Origin: Salisaeta longa DSM 21114
Lineage (GTDB): Bacteria > Bacteroidota > Rhodothermia > Rhodothermales > Salinibacteraceae
DNA length: 64,000 bases
Direction of reading: 5' to 3'
Assembly (NCBI RefSeq): GCF_000419585.1
Contig: NZ_ATTH01000001.1
Coordinates: 1,014,005 to 1,078,004 of the forward strand
Part shown: positions 1-8,186 of the stretch, piece by piece
How positions within the stretch are numbered: position 1 is the stretch's first letter
Layout: every line of letters starts with the position of its first letter
The notes under the pieces: model-generated
Told to the model about the DNA's origin: nothing
Database searches by the model: none
Seen by the model: only the letters and a program-made list of their open reading frames with translations
Position numbers and translations under genes: made by a program

Positions 1-241
1 CGTAGGCCGCATAGGCGTCGCGGATGGTTTCCGCGATGCGCAGCCAGTCGCGCGGCGCCATGTTCGCGCTGTCGAGCAGCGGATCGAACGCATGCACCTC
101 AAACGCCGGCATGCCATCGCTCTGAAACGGCGGAAGCGCTTCGATTTGCGCCTGTAAGTAGCCGGGCACCGGGGCATAGCCCTGTGCCGTTTTCTTCATC
201 CCGATGGTGCCGCCGGTGTACACGATGAGAATGCGCGCCAT
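1..241 (-). CDS. ansA: type I L-asparaginase, N-terminal part (runs off window)
   Basis: The first 80 codons of a leftward gene that continues beyond position 1. The protein begins MARILIVYTGGTIGMKK; the TGGTIGM block is the first active-site motif of bacterial asparaginases and holds the nucleophilic threonine. The following region (PVPGYLQAQI, then FDPLLDSANMAP) fits the cytoplasmic type I enzyme that hydrolyses asparagine to aspartate and ammonia; no signal peptide is seen. The ATG at 239-241 sits directly ahead of the motif, so the start is secure. It is divergent from the HMA gene, with about 155 bases between. The C-terminal half and second active-site motif are outside the window. Confidence 0.88.
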   Translation of the reverse strand, partial: MARILIVYTGGTIGMKKTAQGYAPVPGYLQAQIEALPPFQSDGMPAFEVHAFDPLLDSANMAPRDWLRIAETIRDAYAAY

Positions 242-396
242 AAGCAGATGCTGTGGTGGACAAGAGCTTTCGCGCCACAAGATAGCGGGCCGCGGTTGGC
301 GATTGCAACGCGCTTGCGTCCGCTTTCAACGAAACAATTCGCCCCCCAAGCGGGGTATTTCCGATCCACAAGCTATAGATCCTCCTGCAGCATTCC

Positions 397-618
397 ATGA
401 AGGAAGAAACGCTAATCATTGAAGGCATGCATTGCGACCACTGCGTGAGCGCAGTGCGCGATGCCCTCGAAAACGTCAAAGGGCTGACGGTACAGACCGT
501 AAACGTTGGCTCGGCCAAGGTGCAGTACGATCCATCGGCAGTATCGGGCGATGCGCTTGCCCAGATCATAAGCGACGCCGGCTACACCCTCACCGACCGT
601 ACCCCAGCGGCTGCTTAG
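397..618 (+). CDS. heavy-metal-associated (HMA) domain protein, CopZ-like
   Basis: A 73-residue protein made of a single HMA fold. The metal-binding motif GMHCDHC lies at residues 10-16, preceded by the usual beta strand (ETLIIE) and followed by the helix and a second strand with YDPS. Stand-alone HMA proteins of this size normally bind Cu(I) as chaperones for P-type ATPases, but no copper ATPase or CopY/CueR-like regulator is in the window. The next gene encodes a DUF411 protein, another family linked to copper, so a small copper-handling pair is plausible. The metal is inferred from family; zinc or mercury binding cannot be excluded. ATG start, no clear Shine-Dalgarno. Confidence 0.85.
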   Translation: MKEETLIIEGMHCDHCVSAVRDALENVKGLTVQTVNVGSAKVQYDPSAVSGDALAQIISDAGYTLTDRTPAAA

Positions 619-658
619 CACCGGCGCTGCATACTTTTTTCATGACGCTGCACCCTAT

Positions 659-1159
659 ATGTCTACGTTTCCAACATCCGCTACGTACGTAAAAGTCTTT
701 GGCATTGGGCTGGTCTTGGCCGCCCTGGGCTTGGGCGGCTACACCTGGTGGCAGCAAGCCACTGCAGCCGAGGCCCCCGCCGACGCGCCCACGATAACCG
801 TGTACAAAAGCCCCACCTGCACGTGCTGCGGCAAATGGGTGGACTACCTGAAGGCCAACGACTGGCCGGTTGAGGTGAAGACGCGCCCGAATGTGCAGCC
901 GACCAAGCAGCGCCTGGGCGTGCCCCGCGGGCTGCGCTCGTGCCACACCGCCACGGTGGGCAATTACGTGCTGGAAGGACACGTGCCCGCCCCCGAAATC
1001 AAGAAACTGCTGGCCGAGAAGCCCAACGTGCGCGGCCTTACCGTGCCGGGGATGCCCGTCGGTTCGCCGGGCATGGAAGGGCCCAACCCGGACCCGTACA
1101 ACGTGGTCGCGTTTCTGCCGGACGGCCGCTCGTACATCTTTACCAAGCACCAGCCGTGA
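659..1159 (+). CDS. DUF411 metal-binding protein, membrane-anchored or exported
   Basis: A 166-residue protein. A hydrophobic segment at about residues 10-30 (VFGIGLVLAALGLGGYTWW) gives a signal peptide or membrane anchor, so the rest probably lies in the periplasm. The mature part is DUF411: SPTCTCCGKW with three clustered cysteines, a second site at SCHTATVGNYVLEGHVP, then LTVPGMPVGSPGME and a C-terminal YIFTKH. DUF411 proteins commonly occur in copper resistance loci and are thought to bind metal; no enzymatic role is established. The preceding HMA gene supports a copper role. Its TGA stop overlaps the ATG of lptC (TGATG), so the LPS-export genes downstream are probably translationally coupled to it, an odd pairing. 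Confidence 0.85.
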   Translation: MSTFPTSATYVKVFGIGLVLAALGLGGYTWWQQATAAEAPADAPTITVYKSPTCTCCGKWVDYLKANDWPVEVKTRPNVQPTKQRLGVPRGLRSCHTATVGNYVLEGHVPAPEIKKLLAEKPNVRGLTVPGMPVGSPGMEGPNPDPYNVVAFLPDGRSYIFTKHQP

Positions 1160-1728
1160 TGCGACAGGCCTTGCTGTGCGGCCTTGGAGTGCTCCTTTGC
1201 ATCGGCTGCCGACGCGCGCCTTCGAACGCCCCGCGCGCCGGTACTACGGCCGACTCCCTTCGCGGCCCGCGTCCTACGTTCGTGAGCTACGACGTGTCGC
1301 TCCTCCTCGAAACCGGCGACCGTCCGCGCGCTCGTATTCGCGCCGCCCGCATGGCCCAGTACGAATTTGAAGACAGCACCTACGCCGTCTTCACCGCCCC
1401 CGACACGCAGCGCGTACGCACCACGGTGTTCAACACGCGCGGCGATTCGTCGGCCGTCATCCACGCCGACAGCATTCGCTACTACAGCGAGGACAAGCGC
1501 GCGGAGGCCTTTGGCGCGGTGGTGGTGCGCACGGTAGACAACAAGCGCTTGTACACCGAGCACCTCACGTGGCAACAGGAAGACCGTCAGATACGAACGC
1601 GCCGCTTCGTCCGTATTGTGACGCCCACCGAGCGCGTGCAGGGCAACGGGCTGGTGGCCGATGAAACGCTCGATTCGTACCGCCTGGGTCGCTTTTCTGC
1701 CGCCGTTGACGTGGAGGATGATGCGTAG
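1159..1728 (+). CDS. lptC: LptC-like LPS export lipoprotein
   Basis: A 189-residue lipoprotein. The signal peptide ends in a lipobox (LCIGC, Cys17), unlike E. coli LptC, which keeps an uncleaved transmembrane anchor. The mature region is beta-rich, with alternating polar strands (RARIRAARMAQYE, VIHADSIRYY, YTEHLTW, VQGNGLVAD) like the LptC/LptA jelly roll that takes LPS from the inner-membrane ABC transporter toward LptA. Identification rests on this fold pattern and on the next two genes, lptA-like and lptB. Start ATG overlaps the upstream stop; its own 3' end overlaps the next start. Sequence divergence is high, so the name is moderately secure. Confidence 0.75.
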   Translation: MRQALLCGLGVLLCIGCRRAPSNAPRAGTTADSLRGPRPTFVSYDVSLLLETGDRPRARIRAARMAQYEFEDSTYAVFTAPDTQRVRTTVFNTRGDSSAVIHADSIRYYSEDKRAEAFGAVVVRTVDNKRLYTEHLTWQQEDRQIRTRRFVRIVTPTERVQGNGLVADETLDSYRLGRFSAAVDVEDDA

Positions 1729-3211
1729 CCTGCTATTTGCTTTCTTTTGGTGCTGCGCAGCGGTCCCCGTAGCGGCCCAACCCGCGACCACCGACACCTC
1801 GCGCGTGTTTGTGCAGGCGGACTCGCTGGTCTCTGGCACGCGCGCCGGGCAACGCATCCAGGAGCTCTTTCGGAACGTACGCGTGCGCCAAGACAGCACG
1901 ATCGTAACGTCGCGGCATGCCCTTCGCTACCTGTCCGAGCGCGTGATTCGCTTCGATGAGAACGTGGTGATTTACGAACGCGGCGACACGCTGCGCGCCG
2001 ACACGGTGCGCTACAATCAACAAACCGAAGTGGGCTATGCGCGCGGCAACGTGCACCTTACCGACGGCGCCGTAGACGTCTACGCGCCGCGCGCCATCTA
2101 CTACACCAACGCAAAGCGCGCCGTCTTCCCCGATTCGGTCACCTTGGTGGATAGCACCCGCACCCTGCGCAGCAGCAGCGGCGTGTACTTCTCGGAAGAG
2201 GAGCGGGCCGCGTTTGATGGCCACGTGACCTCCCGCGATCCGCAAACGTACCTGCGGGCCGATTCGCTGGTGTACGACCGTACGGGCAACCGCTCCACCG
2301 CCTGGGGCAACGTGTTCATCCGGCGCACCGGCGATAACGCGCCCTCGGCCGATTCCACGGCCGACCTGACCTACCTGTGGGGCCGCTACGCCTACAACGA
2401 CGAGCCGAAGAATTTCAGCCGGGTGCGCGGCAACGCCTTGCTGGTGCGCGTGCGCCGCGACAGCACCGGCGCCCCCACCGATACGCTGGCCGTCGCGGCC
2501 CATCGCCTCGTGGCCACACGCACCGACACGCTCCGCCGCCTCGTTGCCGTCGACTCGGTGCGCATCTGGCAGCCCAAGCTGGCCGCCACGGCCGACTCCG
2601 TGGTGTACGACCGCATCCCCGCCCCCGATTCCACCCAGCCGCCCGATGAAGAAACGCGTCTGTTCCAGACGCCCAACGTGTGGTTCCGGAATGCGCAGGT
2701 GCACGGCGACAGCATTCGCGTGGTGGCCCGCAACCGTTCGCTCGACACCGTGTTTGTGCGGCGCAAGGCGTTTGCTGGCCAGCGCGATACGACGCTCAGC
2801 AAGATACAGCAATTGCAGGGACAAACCATCACCGCTCGCTTTGCCAACGACTCGCTCCGCCAAATTGTGGCGCGCCCAACGGCCGAGGCCATCCGCTACA
2901 TGGCGGCCGCCGATGGCACGCTGCAGGGCGCAGCGAAGGTGTCGGGCGACCGCATCGTTTTGCGCTTTCGCACGGGCACCTTGCAACGGGCGAGCGTCAT
3001 TGGCGGCACCCAGAGCCGCTACTACAAGCCGGCACTTATCCCCGAGCCGTTTCGGCTAAGCAACTACCGCTGGACGCCCGAGGCGCGCCCCACGCGTGGG
3101 GCGCTGTTGCGTCGCTTCCGCGAGCGCCCCCTGCCTGCCCCGCCCGATACCACGCGCACGCCCGCCGACACGGCGCAGACTGCTCCCCAGGCCTTAACCG
3201 CTGCCCCATGA
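1718..3211 (+). CDS. lptA: OstA-like LPS transport protein (large LptA)
   Basis: About 497 residues with an N-terminal signal peptide ([21 protein letters not shown]). The body carries repeated OstA/LptA-type strands ([49 protein letters not shown]), matching the Bacteroidota OstA-like family that is two to three times longer than E. coli LptA. Such proteins form the periplasmic bridge carrying LPS from LptC to LptD. The proline-rich C-terminus ([15 protein letters not shown]) looks disordered. A GGAGG lies just upstream of tandem ATGs at 1718 and 1721; the second has the better spacing. The gene overlaps lptC at its 5' end and lptB at its 3' end (ATGA), so lptC-lptA-lptB is one translationally coupled operon. 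Confidence 0.82.
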   Translation: MMRSLLFAFFWCCAAVPVAAQPATTDTSRVFVQADSLVSGTRAGQRIQELFRNVRVRQDSTIVTSRHALRYLSERVIRFDENVVIYERGDTLRADTVRYNQQTEVGYARGNVHLTDGAVDVYAPRAIYYTNAKRAVFPDSVTLVDSTRTLRSSSGVYFSEEERAAFDGHVTSRDPQTYLRADSLVYDRTGNRSTAWGNVFIRRTGDNAPSADSTADLTYLWGRYAYNDEPKNFSRVRGNALLVRVRRDSTGAPTDTLAVAAHRLVATRTDTLRRLVAVDSVRIWQPKLAATADSVVYDRIPAPDSTQPPDEETRLFQTPNVWFRNAQVHGDSIRVVARNRSLDTVFVRRKAFAGQRDTTLSKIQQLQGQTITARFANDSLRQIVARPTAEAIRYMAAADGTLQGAAKVSGDRIVLRFRTGTLQRASVIGGTQSRYYKPALIPEPFRLSNYRWTPEARPTRGALLRRFRERPLPAPPDTTRTPADTAQTAPQALTAAP

Positions 3212-3969
3212 CTGCTTCCTCATCCGGTCCGGAGGCCCCGCTCACCCTACGCGGCGCCGACTTGCGCAAGCGCTACGACAAGCGCGAGGTGGTGAAGGGC
3301 GTTAGCTTATCGGTGCAAGAAGGCGAGATTGTGGGGCTCTTGGGCCCCAACGGCGCCGGCAAAACGACCACCTTCCACATGATCGTGGGTATGGTGCGCC
3401 CCAACGACGGCCGCATTTACCTGGGCGGCGATGACATCACGCGGCTGCCCATGTACAAGCGCGCGCGGCGGGGGGTGGGCTACCTGGCGCAGGAAACATC
3501 CGTCTTTCGCGAGCTGACCGTAGAGGACAACCTGCACGCCGTCCTCGAATTTCAAGACATCAGCGCTGAAGATCGGCGCGCGCGTGTGGAGGCCCTCATC
3601 AGAGAGTTTGGACTGGAGACCGTACGCGCCTCCAAGGGCTATGCCCTAAGCGGCGGCGAACGACGGCGCACCGAAATTGCCCGGGCCCTGGCCACGCGGC
3701 CGCGGTTCTTTCTGCTGGATGAGCCGTTCGCGGGCGTCGACCCCATTGCGGTTGAAGATATTCAAGAAATTGTGGCCGGCCTCAAGGCCCGCGGCATTGG
3801 CGTACTCATTACCGACCACAACGTGCACGAGACGCTTGCCATCACCGACCGGGCCTATCTCCTGTACGAAGGATCTATCTTAAAGCAAGGCACCGCCGAG
3901 GAACTGGCGGCCGACCCCGAGGTGCGCAAGCGCTACCTTGGCGAGAAGTTTTCGCTGGAACGCTACTGA
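3208..3969 (+). CDS. lptB: LPS export ABC transporter ATP-binding protein
   Basis: A 253-residue cytoplasmic ATPase. Walker A GPNGAGKT is at residues 46-53, the Q-loop glutamine near 95, signature LSGGE at 147-151, Walker B FFLLDEP at 167-173 and the H-loop histidine near 204. The [15 protein letters not shown] run and the [10 protein letters not shown] block are typical of LptB. It powers extraction of LPS from the inner membrane together with permeases LptF and LptG, which are not in this window. ATG overlaps the lptA stop as ATGA. Together with lptC and lptA it forms a complete lptC-lptA-lptB block; the outer-membrane partner lptD-like gene is at the other end of the window. Confidence 0.95.
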   Translation: MTASSSGPEAPLTLRGADLRKRYDKREVVKGVSLSVQEGEIVGLLGPNGAGKTTTFHMIVGMVRPNDGRIYLGGDDITRLPMYKRARRGVGYLAQETSVFRELTVEDNLHAVLEFQDISAEDRRARVEALIREFGLETVRASKGYALSGGERRRTEIARALATRPRFFLLDEPFAGVDPIAVEDIQEIVAGLKARGIGVLITDHNVHETLAITDRAYLLYEGSILKQGTAEELAADPEVRKRYLGEKFSLERY

Positions 3970-4105
3970 GCAAGGCATCGTTGTTGCGCTGATTGCACGC
4001 GCATCCTCCGCCGGTCCCCGGACGGTGTGCACCAATCACTGGCGGGGCATGGCGGGGAGGCAATGCGCCGCATTCGGTTTTTTTACCCATCTCTCAAAGC
4101 TATTT

Positions 4106-5941
4106 ATGTGTGGAATTGTCGGATACATTGGCACCCAAGAAGCCCAGAGCATCCTCATCAACGGGCTGCAGCGCCTGGAGTATCGCGGCTACGACTCGGC
4201 CGGGGTAGCCATTATTGGCGATGACGGCTTGCAAATCAAAAAAACCAAGGGGAAGGTTCACGACCTCGAATCGACCATCGAAGGGGCGCCGCTACAGGGC
4301 AGCGTGGGCATTGGGCACACCCGTTGGGCTACGCACGGGCCGCCGAACGACGTGAACGCGCATCCGCACGACAGCACCGGCAGCACGTTTGCCCTGGTTC
4401 ACAATGGCATTATCGAGAACTACAATGCCATCCGAAAGAAGCTCGCCGAAAAGGGCTACACCTTCCAGAGCGACACCGACACGGAGGTGCTCGTCCGCCT
4501 GATTGAGGACGTGCGCCGCGCGACCGATTTGCCCCTGGAGGAAGCCGTACGCCAGGCGCTCACGCAGGTGGTGGGCACCTACGGCATTGCGGTGGTCTCC
4601 GAAGAAGATCCCGATCTGCTGATCGCGGCACGCAAGGGAAGTCCCCTCATTTTGGGCATTGGCGACGGCGAGTACTTCATTGGCTCCGATGCGGCCCCGC
4701 TCGTTGAGCACACGCGCCAGGTGGTGTACCTGAGCGACGGCGAGATGGTAACCGTGCGGCGGAGCGGCTATACCGTACGCACCATCGACAACGTCGAGCT
4801 GGAAAAGGAAGTCCACGAGCTGGAGTGGGACCTCTCCGAGATCCAGAAGGGCGGCTACGACCACTTCATGCTGAAAGAGATCATGGAGCAGCCCACCGCG
4901 CTGGAAGACTGCATGCGGGGGCGCGTCCTGCCCGACCAACAACAGATTACCCTGGGGGGCCTGCATCAGGTGATTGATGACCTGCGCGATGCCGACCGGA
5001 TCATCATTGCCGCATGCGGCACCTCATGGCACTCGGGACTGGTGGGCGAATACCTCATCGAGTCGATGGCGCGGATCCCGGTCGAGGTCGAGTATGCCAG
5101 CGAATTCCGGTATCGGAATCCGGTGCTGCGCAAAGGCGATGTGGTGCTGGTTATTTCCCAAAGCGGCGAGACGGCCGACACGCTGGCCGCCGTGCGCGAG
5201 GCCCGTCGCCGGGGCATCCCGTGCATTGGCATTTGCAACGTCGTGGGGTCCACCATCGCCCGCGAGACCGACGCCGGCGTGTACTTGCACGCGGGCCCCG
5301 AGATTGGTGTAGCCTCCACCAAAGCCTTCACGGCCCAGGTGACCGTGCTCACGATGCTTGCGCTTAAGCTCGCCGAGGGCCGCACCCTGTCCACCGCCGA
5401 GATGGCCCACAACCTGCAGGCGCTCGCGGCCGTGCCGGACAAGGTGCGCGAGGTGCTGGCGATGGACGAGGAGATTGAGGACATGGCCAACGTGTATCGC
5501 TACGCGGCCAACTTCCTGTACCTGGGGCGCGGGTACAACTTCCCTGTTGCGCTCGAGGGCGCCCTGAAGCTCAAAGAGATCTCGTACATCCACGCCGAGG
5601 GCTACCCAGCGGCCGAAATGAAACACGGCCCCATCGCCCTTATCGATCGCTTCATGCCGGTGGTGTTCATCGCCATGAAGGACTCAACGTACGACAAGGT
5701 GGTCTCCAACATCGAGGAGGTGGCCGCCCGCGACGGCTCGGTCATTGCCATCACCGACGAAGGCAATGGCGAGCTCGACGACTTGTGCGAGTACGTGCTG
5801 CGCATTCCAAAGACCGAGGAGTTCCTCACACCGCTCCTCACGGCCATTCCGCTGCAGCTCCTCTCGTACCACATCGCCGTGATGCGCGGCTGCCACGTCG
5901 ACCAACCCCGCAACCTCGCCAAAAGTGTCACCGTCGAATAG
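4106..5941 (+). CDS. glmS: glutamine--fructose-6-phosphate aminotransferase
   Basis: A 611-residue enzyme that makes glucosamine-6-phosphate from fructose-6-phosphate and glutamine, the entry to UDP-GlcNAc for peptidoglycan and LPS. It begins MCGIVGYIG, with Cys2 as the class II glutaminase nucleophile after Met removal, followed by HTRWATHGPPN and NGIIENY. Two SIS sugar-isomerase domains follow (CGTSWHSGLVGEYLIE; SQSGETADTLAAVREA), and the protein ends with the usual LAKSVTVE. Length matches the family exactly. The 136-base leader after lptB contains no recognisable glmS ribozyme; a weak AATGC/GCATT hairpin followed by T residues near 4062-4084 might be a terminator for lptB. The next gene starts 6 bases after the stop. 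Confidence 0.98.
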   Translation: MCGIVGYIGTQEAQSILINGLQRLEYRGYDSAGVAIIGDDGLQIKKTKGKVHDLESTIEGAPLQGSVGIGHTRWATHGPPNDVNAHPHDSTGSTFALVHNGIIENYNAIRKKLAEKGYTFQSDTDTEVLVRLIEDVRRATDLPLEEAVRQALTQVVGTYGIAVVSEEDPDLLIAARKGSPLILGIGDGEYFIGSDAAPLVEHTRQVVYLSDGEMVTVRRSGYTVRTIDNVELEKEVHELEWDLSEIQKGGYDHFMLKEIMEQPTALEDCMRGRVLPDQQQITLGGLHQVIDDLRDADRIIIAACGTSWHSGLVGEYLIESMARIPVEVEYASEFRYRNPVLRKGDVVLVISQSGETADTLAAVREARRRGIPCIGICNVVGSTIARETDAGVYLHAGPEIGVASTKAFTAQVTVLTMLALKLAEGRTLSTAEMAHNLQALAAVPDKVREVLAMDEEIEDMANVYRYAANFLYLGRGYNFPVALEGALKLKEISYIHAEGYPAAEMKHGPIALIDRFMPVVFIAMKDSTYDKVVSNIEEVAARDGSVIAITDEGNGELDDLCEYVLRIPKTEEFLTPLLTAIPLQLLSYHIAVMRGCHVDQPRNLAKSVTVE

Positions 5942-5947
5942 TCCCGG

Positions 5948-7603
5948 ATGCCGCACCTGAAGCACTCGTTTTGGGCGCTCGCGCTGCTCCTGTTGCCCCT
6001 GACGGCCTGCGGGCAGCCCGCGCCCGATTCCGGCGGCCCGCTCCTCCCCGAGCAGGCCGCGTACGACGTGACGTTTTACGACCTTGCCGTCGCTGTAGAG
6101 CCTGCGCAGCAAACCATAGCCGGCACGCTGCGCGTAACGGCTGCCATTCAGCGCCCGCTGGCGTCGTTTGTTCTGAACCTTGACCAGCGCCTGACGGTGC
6201 GCAAGGCGTGGCAGGAGCGGCCAAGCGAACCGCTGGCCTATGAGCGCCGCGGGCCCGCCAACAATCAGCTGTGGATCACGCTGCCGCGTGTGACGCGTCC
6301 GGGCGATACCGTGCAGGTGGCCGTTGCCTACGGCGGCGCACCCCGCGTAGCCCCCAACCCGCCCTGGAATGGCGGCTTCACCTGGCAGCAAACCGCCGAT
6401 GGCGCGCCGTGGGTGGCCACCGCCAACCAATCGGCGGGGGGCGATCTCTGGTGGCCTGTGAAAGACCATCCGTCGGATGAGCCCGACTCGATGCGCATCG
6501 CCGTGACCGTACCCGCGCCGCTGGTGGCAGCAAGCAACGGGGTCTTGCAGCGCGTAACGACCAAGCGCGGGCGCCGCACGTTCCACTGGCGCGTGACCAC
6601 GCCCATCAACACCTACGGCGTTGCACTCAACATCGCCCCGTACGCCCGCATCGACACGACCTACCGGAGCGTTACTGGGCGCTCGCTACCGGTTTCGTTT
6701 TATGTGCTCCCCGCCCGACGCGCGGCCGCGCAGCGTCGCCTGCCGTCGTTCCTGGACCACGTCCGGTTCCTGGAAGAGACCCTGGGGCCGTATCCCTTTC
6801 GCACCGACAAGTACGGAATTGCGCATACGCCCTTTTTGGGCATGGAGCACCAGACCATCATTGCGTACGGCAGCGATTTTGAAGACGGCGGCCTGGGCTA
6901 CGACACCTCCTTCGATGCGCTGCACTTCCACGAGCTGGCCCACGAGTGGTTTGGCAACCTTGTAACCGTTGCCGACTGGAAGGACATGTGGCTGCACGAA
7001 GGCTTTGCGACGTACCTGGAGGCCCTGTACGCCGAGCGCCTGAACGGAGCCGCGGGCTATCAGCGCGCCATCCGGCACTTTCGCAGCAACGTGCAAAACG
7101 ACGCGCCCATCGCTCGGCTGCAGCCCACCAGCGCGCAGGACATCTACTCGTCCGATTTGTACTACAAGGGCGCGATGATCCTCCACACGCTGCGCTACGT
7201 CGTGGGCGCCGATACGTTGCGGCGCATCCTTCGGCGCTTTGCCTACCCCACGGCAACCGCGCGCACCGCCACCGGCGGCCAGCAATGCCGTCACGTCACA
7301 ACCGCCGACTTCGTTCAGATTGCCGAGGAGGTGTCCGGAAGGCAACTCGACGGCTTTTTTATGGCGTACCTCTACGAAGCAGAGCTACCAGAACTGGACG
7401 TGGAACGCTCCGGACGAACGCTTCGGCTACGCTGGCAAACACCAGACGACGTGCCGTTTCACGTGCCCGTACCTGTCGCGGTCAACGGGACGGTGCGCCG
7501 CGTGGCAATGCCCGACGGCCGCGCTTCCCTCACGCTGCCCGCGCCAACAACCAACGTCCGCATTGACCCAAACGGCGCCCTGCTGTACCACTCCGCAGAG
7601 TAG
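5948..7603 (+). CDS. M1 family metallopeptidase lipoprotein
   Basis: A 551-residue aminopeptidase-like protein with a lipoprotein signal peptide (lipobox LTAC, Cys21), so it is probably anchored in the periplasm or outer membrane. Zinc motif HELAH at residues 328-332 is followed after 18 residues by Glu351 (LHEGFATY), the gluzincin M1 arrangement. The exopeptidase block, normally GxMEN, appears as GMEHQTI, with H in place of N; this replacement is seen in some bacterial M1 branches. The N-terminal beta domain and the C-terminal strand-rich tail (VPVAVNGTVRRVAM) are consistent with M1. It probably trims N-terminal residues from peptides outside the cytoplasm. It follows glmS closely but has no obvious functional link. 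Confidence 0.9.
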   Translation: MPHLKHSFWALALLLLPLTACGQPAPDSGGPLLPEQAAYDVTFYDLAVAVEPAQQTIAGTLRVTAAIQRPLASFVLNLDQRLTVRKAWQERPSEPLAYERRGPANNQLWITLPRVTRPGDTVQVAVAYGGAPRVAPNPPWNGGFTWQQTADGAPWVATANQSAGGDLWWPVKDHPSDEPDSMRIAVTVPAPLVAASNGVLQRVTTKRGRRTFHWRVTTPINTYGVALNIAPYARIDTTYRSVTGRSLPVSFYVLPARRAAAQRRLPSFLDHVRFLEETLGPYPFRTDKYGIAHTPFLGMEHQTIIAYGSDFEDGGLGYDTSFDALHFHELAHEWFGNLVTVADWKDMWLHEGFATYLEALYAERLNGAAGYQRAIRHFRSNVQNDAPIARLQPTSAQDIYSSDLYYKGAMILHTLRYVVGADTLRRILRRFAYPTATARTATGGQQCRHVTTADFVQIAEEVSGRQLDGFFMAYLYEAELPELDVERSGRTLRLRWQTPDDVPFHVPVPVAVNGTVRRVAMPDGRASLTLPAPTTNVRIDPNGALLYHSAE

Positions 7604-7630
7604 CACGCTGGAATCGGCAACGCGGTGTGC

Positions 7631-8140
7631 CTACGAGAAGTCGCGGTGCCCAAAGTAGTGCAGCACGTACTTCACCTTCGAAGCCTTTCCTTTCCCGAAG
7701 CCCGCGAGCTTGCGCACCCGTTTCTCCACCGTCGCAAGGTCGGCGCCGTCGTTCCACAAATTGGCCGCGTTGCCGTCGTAGTGCTCCGCAAGATGCGCCG
7801 CCACCTTTTGCGTGTTCTCCGCCATCTTGTTCGTGAAGCGATGCACGGCTGGCTTCTCCGCGAAAAGCGTTTGGAACGCCTCGAAGTCCATGTCCGCGAT
7901 CTTTTCCATGTCGAGGTGCCCAAGGCGCTCCTTGAGGCGGATGGGGCCCGTAAAGGCAAACTCGGCGCGAACGCGCTGGTCGTACAGCAGCCCAAGCAGC
8001 GCCGCGTTCGGATCGTCGCGAAGGGCCTCGTCGTCGGCCACGTCGCCGGTGAGCGTGCCTTCGTCGGCGTAGCGGTCCATCATGCGCGCAAGACCGCCCT
8101 TCAGGTCGCCGTAATCGATGGGCGTGATGTCGATGGCCAT
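7631..8140 (-). CDS. HhH-GPD-type base excision DNA repair family protein
   Basis: About 169 residues from the ATG at 8138-8140 (MAIDITPIDYGDL); an in-frame ATG at 8209 would add 23 residues overlapping ftsH and looks less likely. The central part (LLGLLYDQRVRAEFAFTGPIRLKERLG) is the first half of the small HhH-GPD family related to endonuclease III, and the C-terminal FGKGKASKVKYVLHYFG matches that family's ending. Members are often mislabelled HesB or Fe-S assembly proteins. They are presumed DNA glycosylases, but a full catalytic Lys/Asp pair and iron-sulfur cysteines are not visible here, so activity is uncertain. It lies just downstream of ftsH in the same direction. Confidence 0.75.
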   Translation of the reverse strand: MAIDITPIDYGDLKGGLARMMDRYADEGTLTGDVADDEALRDDPNAALLGLLYDQRVRAEFAFTGPIRLKERLGHLDMEKIADMDFEAFQTLFAEKPAVHRFTNKMAENTQKVAAHLAEHYDGNAANLWNDGADLATVEKRVRKLAGFGKGKASKVKYVLHYFGHRDFS

Positions 8141-8186
8141 GAGCTCTGGTCTGTTGGGAAAAAGCGTGCGGTTGTGTTCGTCGCGG

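Noticed and set aside
3970-4105. Possible glmS ribozyme upstream of glmS
   Set aside because: I see no match to the ribozyme core and the leader is only 136 bases; only a weak 5-base hairpin is present. The ribozyme is also mainly a feature of Gram-positive bacteria.
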